From: Amnibacterium setariae
GTDB lineage: Bacteria > Actinomycetota > Actinomycetes > Actinomycetales > Microbacteriaceae
Assembly: GCF_003581425.1 (NCBI RefSeq)
Contig: NZ_QXTG01000002.1
Location: 1-64,000, forward strand
Reading direction: 5' to 3'
Length of the DNA: 64,000 nt
Shown here in pieces: positions 45,705 through 54,220 of the stretch; position 1 is the first letter of the stretch; every line of letters starts with the position of its first letter. Below the pieces are notes generated by a model. The model did no database searches and was not told where the DNA came from. It worked only from the letters and a program-made list of their open reading frames with translations. Position numbers and translations under genes: made by a program.

Positions 45705-45757
45705 TCCGTTTTGAAGGAGTTCTCGCGCGATCAGCGCGAGAACTCCTTCAAAACGGA
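45705..45757. terminator. Perfect 24-bp hairpin TTTTGAAGGAGTTCTCGC, copy 2
   Basis: 45705-45728 pairs with 45734-45757 without mismatch around gatca. The arm shares CC(G/A)TTTTGAAGGAGTTCTC with copy 1 at 27702. It separates two converging genes; bidirectional terminator. Confidence 0.88.
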
Positions 45758-46423
45758 TCAGGCGGGTCGGAGGCGCTCGACGGCCTCGAGGATCGTCGGC
45801 ACCTCGGTGCGCGTCGTGTAGTCGACGTGCACGTCCGCGAACCGCACGACGCGGTCGCCGTCCACGACGAGGACCGTCGGGAACGGGATGTCGCCCGTCG
45901 CATCCGCGTTGCTGTCGGCGACGTCGAAGCCGAGCTGCGTGTGCGCCTGCCGCGCCTCGCCGCTCGGCTCCGTGAGGATGCCGAGCCCGCGCACGAGGGC
46001 GTTCGACGGGTCGGACAGCACGGTGAACTCCAGCCCGCCGTTCGCGACCGCCTGCTCGGAGCCCTCCGGCGTCTGCGGGCTGATCGCGACGAGCTCGACG
46101 CCGCGGTCCGCGAGGGCCGGGAGGAGGTCGCGCTGATAGGTCTGCAGCGCGATGTTGCAGTAGGGGCACCAGGCGCCGCGGTAGAAGACGAGGACCGCCG
46201 GGCGGCCGCCGAGCACGTCGGCCAGCGCGACCGCGGAGCCGTCGGTGCGCACGAGCGCGGCGTCGGGCACCGTGTCGCCCTCCCGCACCGCGCCGTCGGG
46301 CACGCCGGCGGCGGTCAGCGCGGCCTGCTCCTGCGCGAAGACGTCGGCCAGCACCGGCCCGATCTGCTCGTTGAATCCGCCGTTGAAGGTGTCGACCTGC
46401 TCGGCGATGCTCTGTCCGCTCAT
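45758..46423 (-). CDS. Peroxiredoxin-like (AhpC/TSA) family protein
   Basis: The 221-residue thioredoxin-fold protein has VLVFYRGAWCPYCNIALQTY, a CxxC where classical peroxiredoxins have one peroxidatic Cys. The motif FYRGxWCPYC defines the peroxiredoxin-like group found in actinobacteria. The first ~45 residues are helical. No signal peptide. TACCGT lies 7 nt before the ATG (leaderless pattern). Role in peroxide or thiol redox balance is likely. Confidence 0.88.
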   Translation of the reverse strand: MSGQSIAEQVDTFNGGFNEQIGPVLADVFAQEQAALTAAGVPDGAVREGDTVPDAALVRTDGSAVALADVLGGRPAVLVFYRGAWCPYCNIALQTYQRDLLPALADRGVELVAISPQTPEGSEQAVANGGLEFTVLSDPSNALVRGLGILTEPSGEARQAHTQLGFDVADSNADATGDIPFPTVLVVDGDRVVRFADVHVDYTTRTEVPTILEAVERLRPA

Positions 46424-46430
46424 GCCGCCG

Positions 46431-46436
46431 ACGGTA
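46431..46436 (-). promoter_or_regulatory. -10 element for the peroxiredoxin-like gene
   Basis: Minus-strand TACCGT, 7 nt before the ATG at 46423. Confidence 0.5.
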
Positions 46437-46599
46437 GGGAGCGGCTCGACGGCCCGCTCGGGCGGGCGTAACGCGGCGACGCGCACCGCGCATCCGGGCC
46501 TTCGAGCCGACGCCCGCCGCCGATCAGCGGGTTCCCCGTCACGCCTCCCCACGGTCCGGCAGGAGGTCTCCTCGGACGGGTCGCCCCTGCCCCCTGCTG

Positions 46600-47697
46600 C
46601 TACGGCAGGGGGACGAGCGCCAGCGCGCTGCGAAGCCCGGCGACGAAGGACTCCGGCTGCTCCCACGCCGCGAAGTGGCCGCCGCGGTCCCGCTCCTCCC
46701 ATACCCGCACGTCGAAGAAGCGCTCCGCGAACGACCGCGGCGCGTGCAGCATCTCCTCCGGGGACCACGTGAAGGCCGTCGGCACCGGGATCGGCTCCTC
46801 GACCGTCTCCCGCTCCTCGACGTAGGGCGTGAACGAGGTGCCGATCGTGCCGGTGAACCAGTAGGCGGAGACCCAGGTCAGCAGGTCGTCGCGCGGGAAC
46901 GCCGCCTCCACGTCGCCGTCGCAGTCGCTCCAGGCGCGGAGCTTCTCGACGATCCATGCGAGGAGCCCTGCGGGGGAGTCGCCGAGCCCGACGGCGAGGG
47001 TGTGGGGCTTCGAGCCCTGCTCGTGGCTGTAGCCGGCTTCCGCGGCCATCCATGCCTGCGCGGCGTCCATCGCCGCCTGCTCGTCCCCGTCGAGGCCGGA
47101 CGGCGGAGCCGAGTAGTGGGCGGTCGGCACGTTGGTGAGGTGCAGCGCCGCGACGAGACCCGGGTGCTGCGCGGCGAGCGACTCCGCGACGGAGCTGCCG
47201 ACGTCGCCGGCCGAGACGACGACGCGGGTGACGCCGATCTCCTCGAGCAGCGCGGCGACCAGGTCGGCCGTGCCGCCGGTGGTGAGCCCCGCCTCGCGGA
47301 CGGGCAGGCCCCACGGGTAGCCCGGCAGCGCCGGGATGACGACGCGCACGTCTTCGAGCAGCGGCAGGACCCGCTCGAAGCGGAGCACGGAGTCCGGCCA
47401 GCCGTGCAGCAGCACGACGACCGGTGCTTCGTCCGACGGACCCGGCCGGTCCACGAACCGCATGCCGAGCGCGGTCGTCCGCCAGGGCAGTGCGCGGATC
47501 CGCTCCTCGTGGACGCGCCAGTCGTACTCCTCGGCCCAGTACCGCACGAGGTCGTCGAGCACTGCGGCGTCCGTGCCGCGCGCCCACCCGGTGCCCCGGA
47601 TGAGCGGGACCGCGCGGAAGCGGCGGAGGCGGTCCCGCAGGTCGGCGACCGCCTCCTCCGGCACGGCGTCGGGCGCCGCGGGCGTCGGGTCGGTCAC
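46600..47697 (-). CDS. Epoxide hydrolase (EHN domain, alpha/beta hydrolase), paralogue 2
   Basis: The 365-residue paralogue of the gene at 41995 has the EHN domain (VPEEAVADLRDRLRRFRAVP, LDDLVRYWAEEYDWRVHEE), VVVLLHGWPDSVLRFERVL, nucleophile Asp in VVSAGDVGSSVAESL and late His in GGHFAAWEQPESF. The two copies share the segments LAVGLGDSPAGL and CDGDVEAAFPRDDLLTW and differ mainly in surface loops. The GTG overlaps the stop of the NAD(P)-binding gene (GTGA), so the two form an operon. A GC-rich stem CCCCCTGC/GGCAGGGGG overlaps its 3' end. Confidence 0.87.
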   Translation of the reverse strand: MTDPTPAAPDAVPEEAVADLRDRLRRFRAVPLIRGTGWARGTDAAVLDDLVRYWAEEYDWRVHEERIRALPWRTTALGMRFVDRPGPSDEAPVVVLLHGWPDSVLRFERVLPLLEDVRVVIPALPGYPWGLPVREAGLTTGGTADLVAALLEEIGVTRVVVSAGDVGSSVAESLAAQHPGLVAALHLTNVPTAHYSAPPSGLDGDEQAAMDAAQAWMAAEAGYSHEQGSKPHTLAVGLGDSPAGLLAWIVEKLRAWSDCDGDVEAAFPRDDLLTWVSAYWFTGTIGTSFTPYVEERETVEEPIPVPTAFTWSPEEMLHAPRSFAERFFDVRVWEERDRGGHFAAWEQPESFVAGLRSALALVPLP

Positions 47698-48350
47698 GGG
47701 AGGGACGCGATGGCGTCCGAGATCGTCCGGTCGCCCTCGGTCAGCTCGAACTGGGAGCCGATCGTGGAGTCGTCCTCGAGGACCGCGACGATCACCGCGG
47801 CGACGTCGGTGCGGGAGATCTCGCCGGGCGGCAGCCGCGGCGCCATCCGCACCGAGTCGGTCGCGGGCCCGTCGGTCAGCCGGCCGGGCCGCACGATCGT
47901 CCAGTCGAGCCCGCTCTCGCGCAGGGCGGCGTCGGCGTCGCGCTTCGCCTCGACGTAGGCGCGCCAGGCGGGTGCGGCGTCGTCCGCGACCGGCTCGTCG
48001 ACGCCCATCGCGGAGACCTGCACGAAGCGGGTGATGCCGACGATCTTCGCCGCCTCGATCGACTTGAGGGATCCCTCGAGGTCGACGGTGCGCTTCCGCT
48101 CGACGTTCCCGTCCCCGCCGCCGCCCGCGCTGAAGACGACCGCGTGGGCGCTGCCGAAGACCTCCGCGAAGTCCTCCGCGTCGCTGCCCTCGATGTCGAG
48201 CAGGTACGGCTCGGCACCCGCGTCCTCCACGTCGGCGCCGTGCGCCTCGTTCCGGATGGTGCTGCGGACGGTGTGGCCCTGGCCGGTCAGCGCCTCCGCG
48301 AGGCGGAGGGCGACCTTTCCGTGGCCGCCGACGATCACGACGGTGCTCAT
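47694..48350 (-). CDS. NAD(P)H-binding atypical SDR
   Basis: The 218-residue Rossmann protein begins STVVIVGGHGKVALRLAEAL with the GxxGxxA-type NAD(P) loop, then VVFSAGGGGDGNVERKRTVD, RFVQVSAMGVDEP and LDWTIVRPGRLTDGPATD. It fits the NmrA/YwnB-like atypical SDRs that reduce quinones or sense NADP. It is the first gene of the operon with epoxide hydrolase 2 and is divergent from thioredoxin (56 nt apart). TACCGT lies 8 nt before the ATG. Confidence 0.87.
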   Translation of the reverse strand: MSTVVIVGGHGKVALRLAEALTGQGHTVRSTIRNEAHGADVEDAGAEPYLLDIEGSDAEDFAEVFGSAHAVVFSAGGGGDGNVERKRTVDLEGSLKSIEAAKIVGITRFVQVSAMGVDEPVADDAAPAWRAYVEAKRDADAALRESGLDWTIVRPGRLTDGPATDSVRMAPRLPPGEISRTDVAAVIVAVLEDDSTIGSQFELTEGDRTISDAIASLP

Positions 48351-48358
48351 GACGGGGC

Positions 48359-48364
48359 ACGGTA
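48359..48364 (-). promoter_or_regulatory. -10 element for the atypical SDR gene
   Basis: Minus-strand TACCGT, 8 nt before the ATG at 48350, in a 56-nt divergent intergenic region. Confidence 0.5.
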
Positions 48365-48406
48365 GCGACCGGGAATGCACGTCCGCCGAACCGGGTTGGA
48401 CCGAGC

Positions 48407-48787
48407 ATGGCGACCAAGACCCTGACCCTCGACAACCACAACGACACCGTTGCGGAGGGCACCGTGCTCATCGACTTCTGGGCCGACTGGTGCGGCCCGT
48501 GCAAGCAGTTCGCGCCGGTCTTCGAGCGCTCGAGCGAGCAGCACACCGACATCACGTACGCGAAGGTCGACACCGAGGACCAGCAGCAGCTGGCCGCGAT
48601 GTACGGCATCACCTCCATCCCGACCCTCGTGGTCTACCGCGACGGCATCCCCGTGTTCGGGCAGCCGGGCGCGCTGCCGGGCCAGGCGCTGGAGTCGCTG
48701 ATCGAGCAGGTCCAGGCCCTCGACATGGACGACGTCCGCAAGCAGTGGGCCGAGCAGCAGCAGAAGCAGGAGGGCGTGCAGGCCTGA
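48407..48787 (+). CDS. Thioredoxin
   Basis: The 126-residue protein has the thioredoxin active site FWADWCGPCKQFAPVFE and the cis-Pro in ITSIPTLVVYRDG. The C-terminus is extended by a charged helix (VRKQWAEQQQKQEG) beyond the usual 105-110 residues. It is a cytosolic disulfide reductase. It is divergent from the atypical SDR and closed by a perfect hairpin. Confidence 0.93.
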   Translation: MATKTLTLDNHNDTVAEGTVLIDFWADWCGPCKQFAPVFERSSEQHTDITYAKVDTEDQQQLAAMYGITSIPTLVVYRDGIPVFGQPGALPGQALESLIEQVQALDMDDVRKQWAEQQQKQEGVQA

Positions 48788-48801
48788 GCCGCGCGTTCCC
48801 A

Positions 48802-48837
48802 GGAAGGGCCCCGTCCGGTCTCGGACGGGGCCCTTCC
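48802..48837 (+). terminator. Perfect 16-bp terminator after thioredoxin
   Basis: GGAAGGGCCCCGTCCG (48802-48817) pairs with 48822-48837 around gtct, 14 nt after the stop. Confidence 0.9.
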
Positions 48838-48892
48838 GTGCATCAGCAGGATCGCGGCCTGCACTCAGATTCGGCGACGAGCATCGACTCCC

Positions 48893-49750
48893 GTGACTGA
48901 CACGACCACCAACCCCGCCACCTTCACCATCGGCGGCGACCTCACGGTCCACCGCCTCGGCTTCGGCAGCATGCAGCTCACCGGTCCCGGCGTCTGGGGG
49001 CCGCCGAAGGACCACGACGAGGCGATCCGCGTGCTCCGCCGTTCCGTCGAGCTCGGCGTCGACTTCATCGACACCGCCGACTCCTACGGCCCGTACGTCG
49101 CCGAGGACCTGATCGCGGAGGCGCTGCACCCCTACACGGACGGCCTCGTCATCGCGACGAAGGCCGGCCTGACGCGCACCGGCCCGAACAAGTGGCCGCC
49201 GGTCGGCCGCCCGGAGTACCTCCGCCAGGAGGCGCTGATGAGCCTCCGCCGCCTGAAGCTCGAGCGGATCGACCTGTTCCAGCTGCACCGGATCGACGAG
49301 AAGGTGCCGCTCGAGGACCAGGTCGGCGAGCTGAAGAAGCTGCAGGACGAGGGCGTCATCCGTCACATCGGCCTCTCCGAGGTGACCGTCGAGCAGCTGC
49401 AGGAGGCGCAGAAGATCGCCGAGATCGTCTCCGTGCAGAACCTCTACAACCTCGCGAAGCGCGACGCGGAGCCGCTGCTCGAGCACTCGGAGGCCAACGG
49501 CATCGCCTTCATCCCGTGGTTCCCGCTCGCGACGGGCGGCCTCGCGAAGGAGGGCGGCAAGCTCGACCAGCTCGCCAAGAAGCACTCCGCGACGCCGTCG
49601 CAGCTGGCGCTCGCCTGGCTGCTGCACCGCTCGCCGGTGATGCTGCCGATCCCGGGCACCTCCTCGGTCGCGCACCTGGAGGACAACATGAAGGCCGCCG
49701 AGATCGAGCTGTCGGCGGACGAGGTCCAGGAGCTCGAGCAGGCCGTCTGA
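48893..49750 (+). CDS. Aldo/keto reductase
   Basis: The 285-residue TIM-barrel NADPH reductase has the family tetrad: Asp and Tyr in [15 protein letters not shown], Lys in [13 protein letters not shown] and His in [19 protein letters not shown]-contact segments [11 protein letters not shown] and [16 protein letters not shown] are present. It resembles YdbC/pyridoxal-reductase-like AKRs. The start is taken as GTG 48893; there is no good Shine-Dalgarno. A hairpin terminates it. Confidence 0.9.
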   Translation: MTDTTTNPATFTIGGDLTVHRLGFGSMQLTGPGVWGPPKDHDEAIRVLRRSVELGVDFIDTADSYGPYVAEDLIAEALHPYTDGLVIATKAGLTRTGPNKWPPVGRPEYLRQEALMSLRRLKLERIDLFQLHRIDEKVPLEDQVGELKKLQDEGVIRHIGLSEVTVEQLQEAQKIAEIVSVQNLYNLAKRDAEPLLEHSEANGIAFIPWFPLATGGLAKEGGKLDQLAKKHSATPSQLALAWLLHRSPVMLPIPGTSSVAHLEDNMKAAEIELSADEVQELEQAV

Positions 49751-49761
49751 CCCGCTGCTGC

Positions 49762-49807
49762 CGACGATCCCGGTCCCTCCGCCGTCGCGGAGCGACCGGG
49801 ATCGTCG
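49762..49807. terminator. Bidirectional terminator hairpin
   Basis: CGACGATCCCGGTC (49762-49775) pairs perfectly with 49794-49807, with a small inner ctccg/cggag stem. It lies between converging genes. Confidence 0.85.
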
Positions 49808-49809
49808 TG

Positions 49810-51054
49810 TCAGCCCGCGACGCGCTCCGGGCGGACCCCGTAGACGAAGACGCGGGGGAGCACCCGCGCGATCGGGCCGCGGAGCAGGGCCAGCGCCGGG
49901 GCGGGCGGCAGCAGGCTGCGTCCCTCCGGCGTCTCGGTGAAGGCGATCACCCGGTCCTGCCCGATGACCTGGATGCGCTGGGTCAGCATCGTCGGCCACT
50001 GCCGGCGGCGCTGCACCCGGTCGAGGATCGCCGGGTTCAGCACCTTCTCGAAGCGGTCCGGATCCTCCTGCGCGCGCAGCAGGTCGGGCGCGAGCAGGTT
50101 CGCGGCCGCGACCGCGTCGCTGATCGCGAGGTTCACGCCGACGCCGCCCATCGGCGACATGGTGTGCGCAGCGTCGCCGATCGCGACGAGCCCGGGCACG
50201 GCCCACTGCCGCAGCCGCTCGACCGTCACCGACAACAGCTTCACGTCGTCCCAGCTCGCGAGCTGGTCGAGCCGGTCGGCCGTCCAGGAGGCGACGGAGG
50301 CGACGCGCTCCCGGAACGCGGCCAGCCCGGCTTCCTTGATCTCCGCGTCCGTGCCCTTCCGGACGAGGAACGCGACCTGCCAGTAGTCGCCGCGGTTGAT
50401 GGCGACGAGCCCGCCGCCCCGGCCGATCGTGCCGCGCAGCTCGGTGGGCTCGTCCTCGCGCCGGTCGAGCCGGAACCAGAGCACGTCGATGGGGGAGCCG
50501 AGCTCCCGCACGCCGGTGCCGATCTCCTCCCGCAGGCCCGAGTGCCGGCCGTCCGCCGCGACGCTCACCACCGCGCGCAGCCGGTGCTCCTCCCCGCCCT
50601 GCCGGTACCGCAGCCCGCGGACGCGGCCGAGCCGGTCGCGCAGCACCCCGGTCGTCTCCGCCTCCATCTCGAGCCGGAAGGAGGGGTACTCGCGCGCCTT
50701 CCGGGACAGCAGGTCGAGCAGGTCCCACTGCGGCGCGAGCGCGATCTCCGCGTACTTCGCGCCCTTCGGCGCGACCGCGTCGAGGTCCTGGTGCACGAGC
50801 GTGCCGTCGGTGGTCGAGAAGTCGACGGCGCGCATCCGGCCGCGCACGAGCCGGTCGAAGTCGGGCATCAGGCCGAGCTCGTCGAGGATGTCGAGCGTCA
50901 TCGGGTGCACGGTGTCGCCGCGGAAGTCGCGGAGGAAGTCGGCGTGCTTCTCGAGCACCGTCACCTCGACGCCGCGCTTCGCGAGCAGCAGCCCCAGCAT
51001 GATCCCGGCGGGGCCGCCGCCGGAGATCGCGACCGTCGTCCGCTGCTCGTCCAC
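49810..51054 (-). CDS. FAD-dependent monooxygenase (PHBH/UbiH type)
   Basis: The 414-residue flavoprotein has the FAD Rossmann start VAISGGGPAGIMLGLLLAKR, the DG motif SVAADGRHSGLREE that also contacts NADPH, and the GD motif AIGDAAHTMSPMGGVGVNLA. This is the class A flavin hydroxylase pattern, acting on an aromatic or polyketide-like substrate that cannot be named. GTG start with TAGAAC 6 nt upstream as a weak -10. Confidence 0.88.
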   Translation of the reverse strand: MDEQRTTVAISGGGPAGIMLGLLLAKRGVEVTVLEKHADFLRDFRGDTVHPMTLDILDELGLMPDFDRLVRGRMRAVDFSTTDGTLVHQDLDAVAPKGAKYAEIALAPQWDLLDLLSRKAREYPSFRLEMEAETTGVLRDRLGRVRGLRYRQGGEEHRLRAVVSVAADGRHSGLREEIGTGVRELGSPIDVLWFRLDRREDEPTELRGTIGRGGGLVAINRGDYWQVAFLVRKGTDAEIKEAGLAAFRERVASVASWTADRLDQLASWDDVKLLSVTVERLRQWAVPGLVAIGDAAHTMSPMGGVGVNLAISDAVAAANLLAPDLLRAQEDPDRFEKVLNPAILDRVQRRRQWPTMLTQRIQVIGQDRVIAFTETPEGRSLLPPAPALALLRGPIARVLPRVFVYGVRPERVAG

Positions 51055-51136
51055 CCGGCTGTTCTACCCGCGCTTCCCGGGAACGGCGGAGGGCGCCGCC
51101 GGGAACCCGGCGAGGCCCTCCGCGGCTGCTCGGCGG

Positions 51137-52111
51137 CTAGCGCCGGTGGCCGCGCGTGGTGGTCCCGGCGACCGTCCTGCCGGAGACGACGACCGCGCGC
51201 CACTCCGACCTCCCGGCCGTGACCTTCGCCTTCGCGACGCCCTTTGCGTCGGTGCGGACCGTCTTCACGGTGACCCACTTCCCGTCGACCTTCTTCTGGA
51301 AGCGGACCCGCACCTTCTTCCACGCCGAGTCGTCGCCGGACCTCGTTTCGTGGTCGACCGCGACGGCCAGGGAGACGTGCTCGCCGCGCCGCTTCGTCGT
51401 GAGCGCGACGTCGGAGTCGTACTTGACCTCGATCCGCTGGGTGAGGTCGAGCTGCGTGTCGAGGCCGCGGAGGCCGATGACGAAGCTCGCACCGAGCTGC
51501 GTCATGAAGGCGAGGTCCTTGCGCGGGTGGATCGTGAGGGTGATGGCGCCCTTGCCGTTCGCCTTCCTCACCTCGCCGATCTCGCCGCCGAACCGGCCGC
51601 CGGAGAAGTACGGCTGGTAGTGCGCCTTGCGGGTGAGGCCCGAGTAGACGACCTTGATGCCCTTGGTGCGGATCTCCTTCGGCAGGAGCACGGTCCGGCG
51701 GAAGGCCTGCGAGGGGGAGCCCTGCTCGGCCGGGAGCGCGACCGGTGCGGAGGACCCGTCGGCGTCGTCGCCCCCCTGGTCGTCCGACGCGTCGTCGCCC
51801 GAGTCGTCGGACTCGTCGGAATCGCCGGACTCGTCGGTCGCATCGGTGCCGTCGTCGTCGCCGACCTCGGTGCCGTCGCCGTGGTCGTCGCCGACCTCCG
51901 TGCCGCTGCCGTGATCGTCACCGACGTCGGTGCCGCTCGATGCGTCGTCGGACGAGGAGGAGGACGAGGTCTCGGTCTGCGACGAGCTCGGCTCGGACCC
52001 CGAGTGGCTGCCGTGCGAGACGGTCGCCGCCTGCGCGGGCAGCGCGACGAAGGAGAGTGCCACGGCGCACGTGCCGGCGACGGCCGCGGTGCGCAGAGCG
52101 GTGAGGTGCAT
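51137..52111 (-). CDS. Secreted protein with Asp/Ser/Gly-rich repeat linker
   Basis: The 324-residue product begins with a clear Sec signal peptide (MHLTALRTAAVAGTCAVALS, then FVALPAQAA as probable cleavage site). Residues about 35-125 are Ser- then Asp-rich with tandem SGTDVGDDHG / GTEVGDDHGDG units and SGDSDESDDSGDD, which could bind calcium. The mature C-terminal 200 residues are basic and beta-rich (RVRFQKKVDGKWVTVKTVRT), like cell-wall-associated domains. There is no LPXTG or membrane anchor. Function unknown. The gene is preceded by 190 nt that also carry the tRNA promoter. Confidence 0.8.
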   Translation of the reverse strand: MHLTALRTAAVAGTCAVALSFVALPAQAATVSHGSHSGSEPSSSQTETSSSSSSDDASSGTDVGDDHGSGTEVGDDHGDGTEVGDDDGTDATDESGDSDESDDSGDDASDDQGGDDADGSSAPVALPAEQGSPSQAFRRTVLLPKEIRTKGIKVVYSGLTRKAHYQPYFSGGRFGGEIGEVRKANGKGAITLTIHPRKDLAFMTQLGASFVIGLRGLDTQLDLTQRIEVKYDSDVALTTKRRGEHVSLAVAVDHETRSGDDSAWKKVRVRFQKKVDGKWVTVKTVRTDAKGVAKAKVTAGRSEWRAVVVSGRTVAGTTTRGHRR

Positions 52112-52302
52112 GGTGCTCCAGGTGGATCGGTGCTCCGCGTGCGGCGGAGGTGGGCTGATCCAAGGGCACGGGCGGGTCGGCGCTCGACTCCCAGTAGGAG
52201 GGGGTGAGGGCCGGCGCCGCGGGCTCGGTGGTCCGCGCCGTGACCAAGCGGCCCGCTACACTGTCGGAGGCTCGCAGGGACTCCACTCCCTGCGGGTCGC
52301 CA

Positions 52303-52379
<77 letters not shown>

Positions 52380-52381
52380 GC

Positions 52382-52429
52382 GAAGGGCCTGATCGGGGCG
52401 GAGTTCTGCTTCCGCCGATCGGGCCCTTC
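52382..52429 (+). terminator. Terminator after tRNA-Pro
   Basis: GAAGGGCCTGATCGG (52382-52396) pairs with 52415-52429 (one wobble), with an inner CGGA/TCCG stem, directly after the tRNA. Confidence 0.85.
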
Positions 52430-52554
52430 CGTCCGTTCGGGCGACGACCGCGGCCGCGTCCGCCCGCAGCCCGGCACCCCGCGCAGCCTGACGCGTGCAC
52501 CCGCGTCAGCCGTGGCTTCGCTGGATCCCCGTCGCGGGGCCCGGCCGGGCGGGC

Positions 52555-52560
52555 TATCGT
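52555..52560 (+). promoter_or_regulatory. -10 element for the 52567 gene
   Basis: TATCGT ends 6 nt before ATG 52567; leaderless pattern. Confidence 0.5.
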
Positions 52561-52566
52561 CCGCGG

Positions 52567-52968
52567 ATGCACTCCGAGTCGGGCGGAGGGAGCGCGAGCG
52601 GCTCGCGCGCGTACCGCGCCTGTACCCGGCTCGCCACCGGGTGGCTGCGGTTCTACACGCGCGGCCTCGAGCCCCGCGCCGCCTTCGAGCGGAGGGTCGA
52701 CGTCGAGCTCGAGCTGTGGGAGCACGGCATGGCCGCGGACCGGCGCCCCACCGCGACCGGAGCGTGCGTCTCGCTGGTGCTCCGCACGCTGGCCGGGGTG
52801 CCGCAGGACCTGCGCTGGCGCCGCGACGTCCGCGCGGAGCCGCTCGTGCGCGGCGCGCAGCCCGTGCACCAGCTGGTCCGCCGGCACCGGCAACGGCTCT
52901 GGGTGCCGCTGCTCGGCGGGCACGTGTTCGACCAGACGAACGGGATGGCCCGCCCCGAGCAGTACTAG
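52567..52968 (+). CDS. Hypothetical cytosolic protein
   Basis: The 133-residue product has ATGWLRFYTRGLEPRAAFERR and VELELWEHGMAADRRPTA followed by LRTLAGVPQDLRWRRDV. The YTRGL...E...LWEH...RxLxGxxxDLxWR pattern recalls the N-terminal soluble segment of uncharacterised actinobacterial membrane proteins, but no function is known. The stop shares the CTAG at 52965-52968 with the stop of the converging gene. A -10 lies 6 nt upstream of the ATG. Confidence 0.65.
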   Translation: MHSESGGGSASGSRAYRACTRLATGWLRFYTRGLEPRAAFERRVDVELELWEHGMAADRRPTATGACVSLVLRTLAGVPQDLRWRRDVRAEPLVRGAQPVHQLVRRHRQRLWVPLLGGHVFDQTNGMARPEQY

Positions 52969-53174
52969 CGACGCTCCGTGGCACCGTCCTCCAGCAGCGC
53001 TTCGAGCTGCGGGAGGCGGCGCCGGTCGAGCACCCCGCTCACGGCCTGGCCGAGGAACGCGCCGGTGAGCAGCACCCAGGCGACGGTGTGGAGGACCGAG
53101 CGGGACGTCGCGAGCTGCACCACGCCGACGAAGAGCCAGATGCCGCCGATGACGAAGGGCGGCAGCCGGTTCAT
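52965..53174 (-). CDS. Two-helix membrane protein, shortened paralogue of the 54221 gene
   Basis: The 69-residue product has two hydrophobic helices (PPFVIGGIWLFVGVVQLATS and LHTVAWVLLTGAFLGQAVSG) and an Arg-rich end RRRLPQLEALLE. It is nearly identical to the C-terminal part of the protein at 54221-54790. Similarity continues upstream of the ATG in the same frame (DRYRSRTRVLRQRRRRVL) but without a start codon, so the gene looks like a truncated duplicate. Whether it is expressed is uncertain. Confidence 0.6.
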   Translation of the reverse strand: MNRLPPFVIGGIWLFVGVVQLATSRSVLHTVAWVLLTGAFLGQAVSGVLDRRRLPQLEALLEDGATERR

Positions 53175-53442
53175 CAGGACCCGGCGGCGCCGTTGTCGCA
53201 GGACGCGCGTTCGTGACCGGTACCGATCGTTCGCCGGGGGGCTCGGCGGTCGGTCGGAGCCGCACCAGGGCAGGTAGACGGATCGGCCGGGCGCGGCTCA
53301 GGTGGAGTTCAAGTCCGGAGGGGCCGTTCCTGCACGTGCACAGAGCACAGGTCTGGCCCGACTCGACCGGGCTGGTCAAGGTCTGGTGAATTGGTTCGCC
53401 GAGCGCTAGCGTCCGCGCACATCGATGAACGAGGAGGTTCAC

Positions 53443-53778
53443 ATGAGGCGACTGATTCTCGGGTTGGCTGGTGCGCTCGCCCTAGCCGTCACGCCGGTCC
53501 TTGCTGCCCAGGCCAGCACCCCCGGAGGTGACGCGGGCGGCACCTGCAAGCCCTCCGTGCGGTCCTACGGCACAGAGCTCGACTACAACCACAACGGCGC
53601 GCGGATCTTCACCCGTACGGTGAAGGTGTTCAACCCCTGCGCTGACACCACCTGGACCATGGACATCCGCCCCTTGGTGGCGGATCGGGCGATCACCGTC
53701 AGTACTGGTGACACCAACACTTACGCGCTCTCCTCGGGCTACGGGTCGCCGTACGTCGCGGGGTTCCTGGCTCGCTGA
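53443..53778 (+). CDS. Small secreted protein with one probable disulfide
   Basis: The 111-residue product has a signal peptide (MRRLILGLAGALALAVTPVL, then AAQAS) and a ~85-residue mature domain with two Cys (GGTCKPSVRS and VFNPCADTT). The mature part is beta-rich and aromatic. No family recognised. ATG 53443 is chosen over 53425 because GAGGAGG lies 6 nt before it. A TAGCGT at 53407-53412 is a plausible -10. The region has lower GC than its neighbours, so recent acquisition is possible. Confidence 0.7.
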   Translation: MRRLILGLAGALALAVTPVLAAQASTPGGDAGGTCKPSVRSYGTELDYNHNGARIFTRTVKVFNPCADTTWTMDIRPLVADRAITVSTGDTNTYALSSGYGSPYVAGFLAR

Positions 53779-54220
53779 GCCTCTTCCGTCGTGAGGCGGG
53801 TGCGCCGTTCGAGTCCAGCTTGGGATGACGCACTCGCCTCGCCTCCGATCCTCCGCGCTCCGCCCGGCGTCGCACGCGATTGGTTCGAGGAGCCATCTGG
53901 ATCCCACGGCGAGTACGTCGGTCGGAGCGCTCAGCCGGATCCGACTGCGTCCGTTCCGCGTCGACCGTGCCATCGGTGGAGCCCGATCAGTCTGGGCGGG
54001 AAGCCAGCGCCAGGAGCTCGCCGAGTCCGGATGGCACGGTGCGGATCGGCCGGGTGAATTCCCCCGCAGGACCGCAAGCGGCTGCACCCACCTCCCGACA
54101 CGTGCCCACATCGATGCACCGCCCGCAGGACCCGATGTCGCGGACGACCAGCCCCGAGCCCGCGCGGCGTGCCTCGGCTTCACCGGTCTCGAGGGCCGGC
54201 GACCTCCTCGGTCCGGAGGG
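53779..54220. other. 442-bp stretch without a convincing gene
   Basis: No frame here shows a conserved motif, Shine-Dalgarno or consistent third-position GC. Base composition is more mixed than in the flanking genes. It may be decayed coding sequence. Confidence 0.5.

Noticed and set aside
53482-54183. Several 60-230-residue frames on both strands between 53.5 and 54.5 kb
   Set aside because: No motif, start signal or codon pattern supports them, and they overlap the small secreted gene or the membrane gene.
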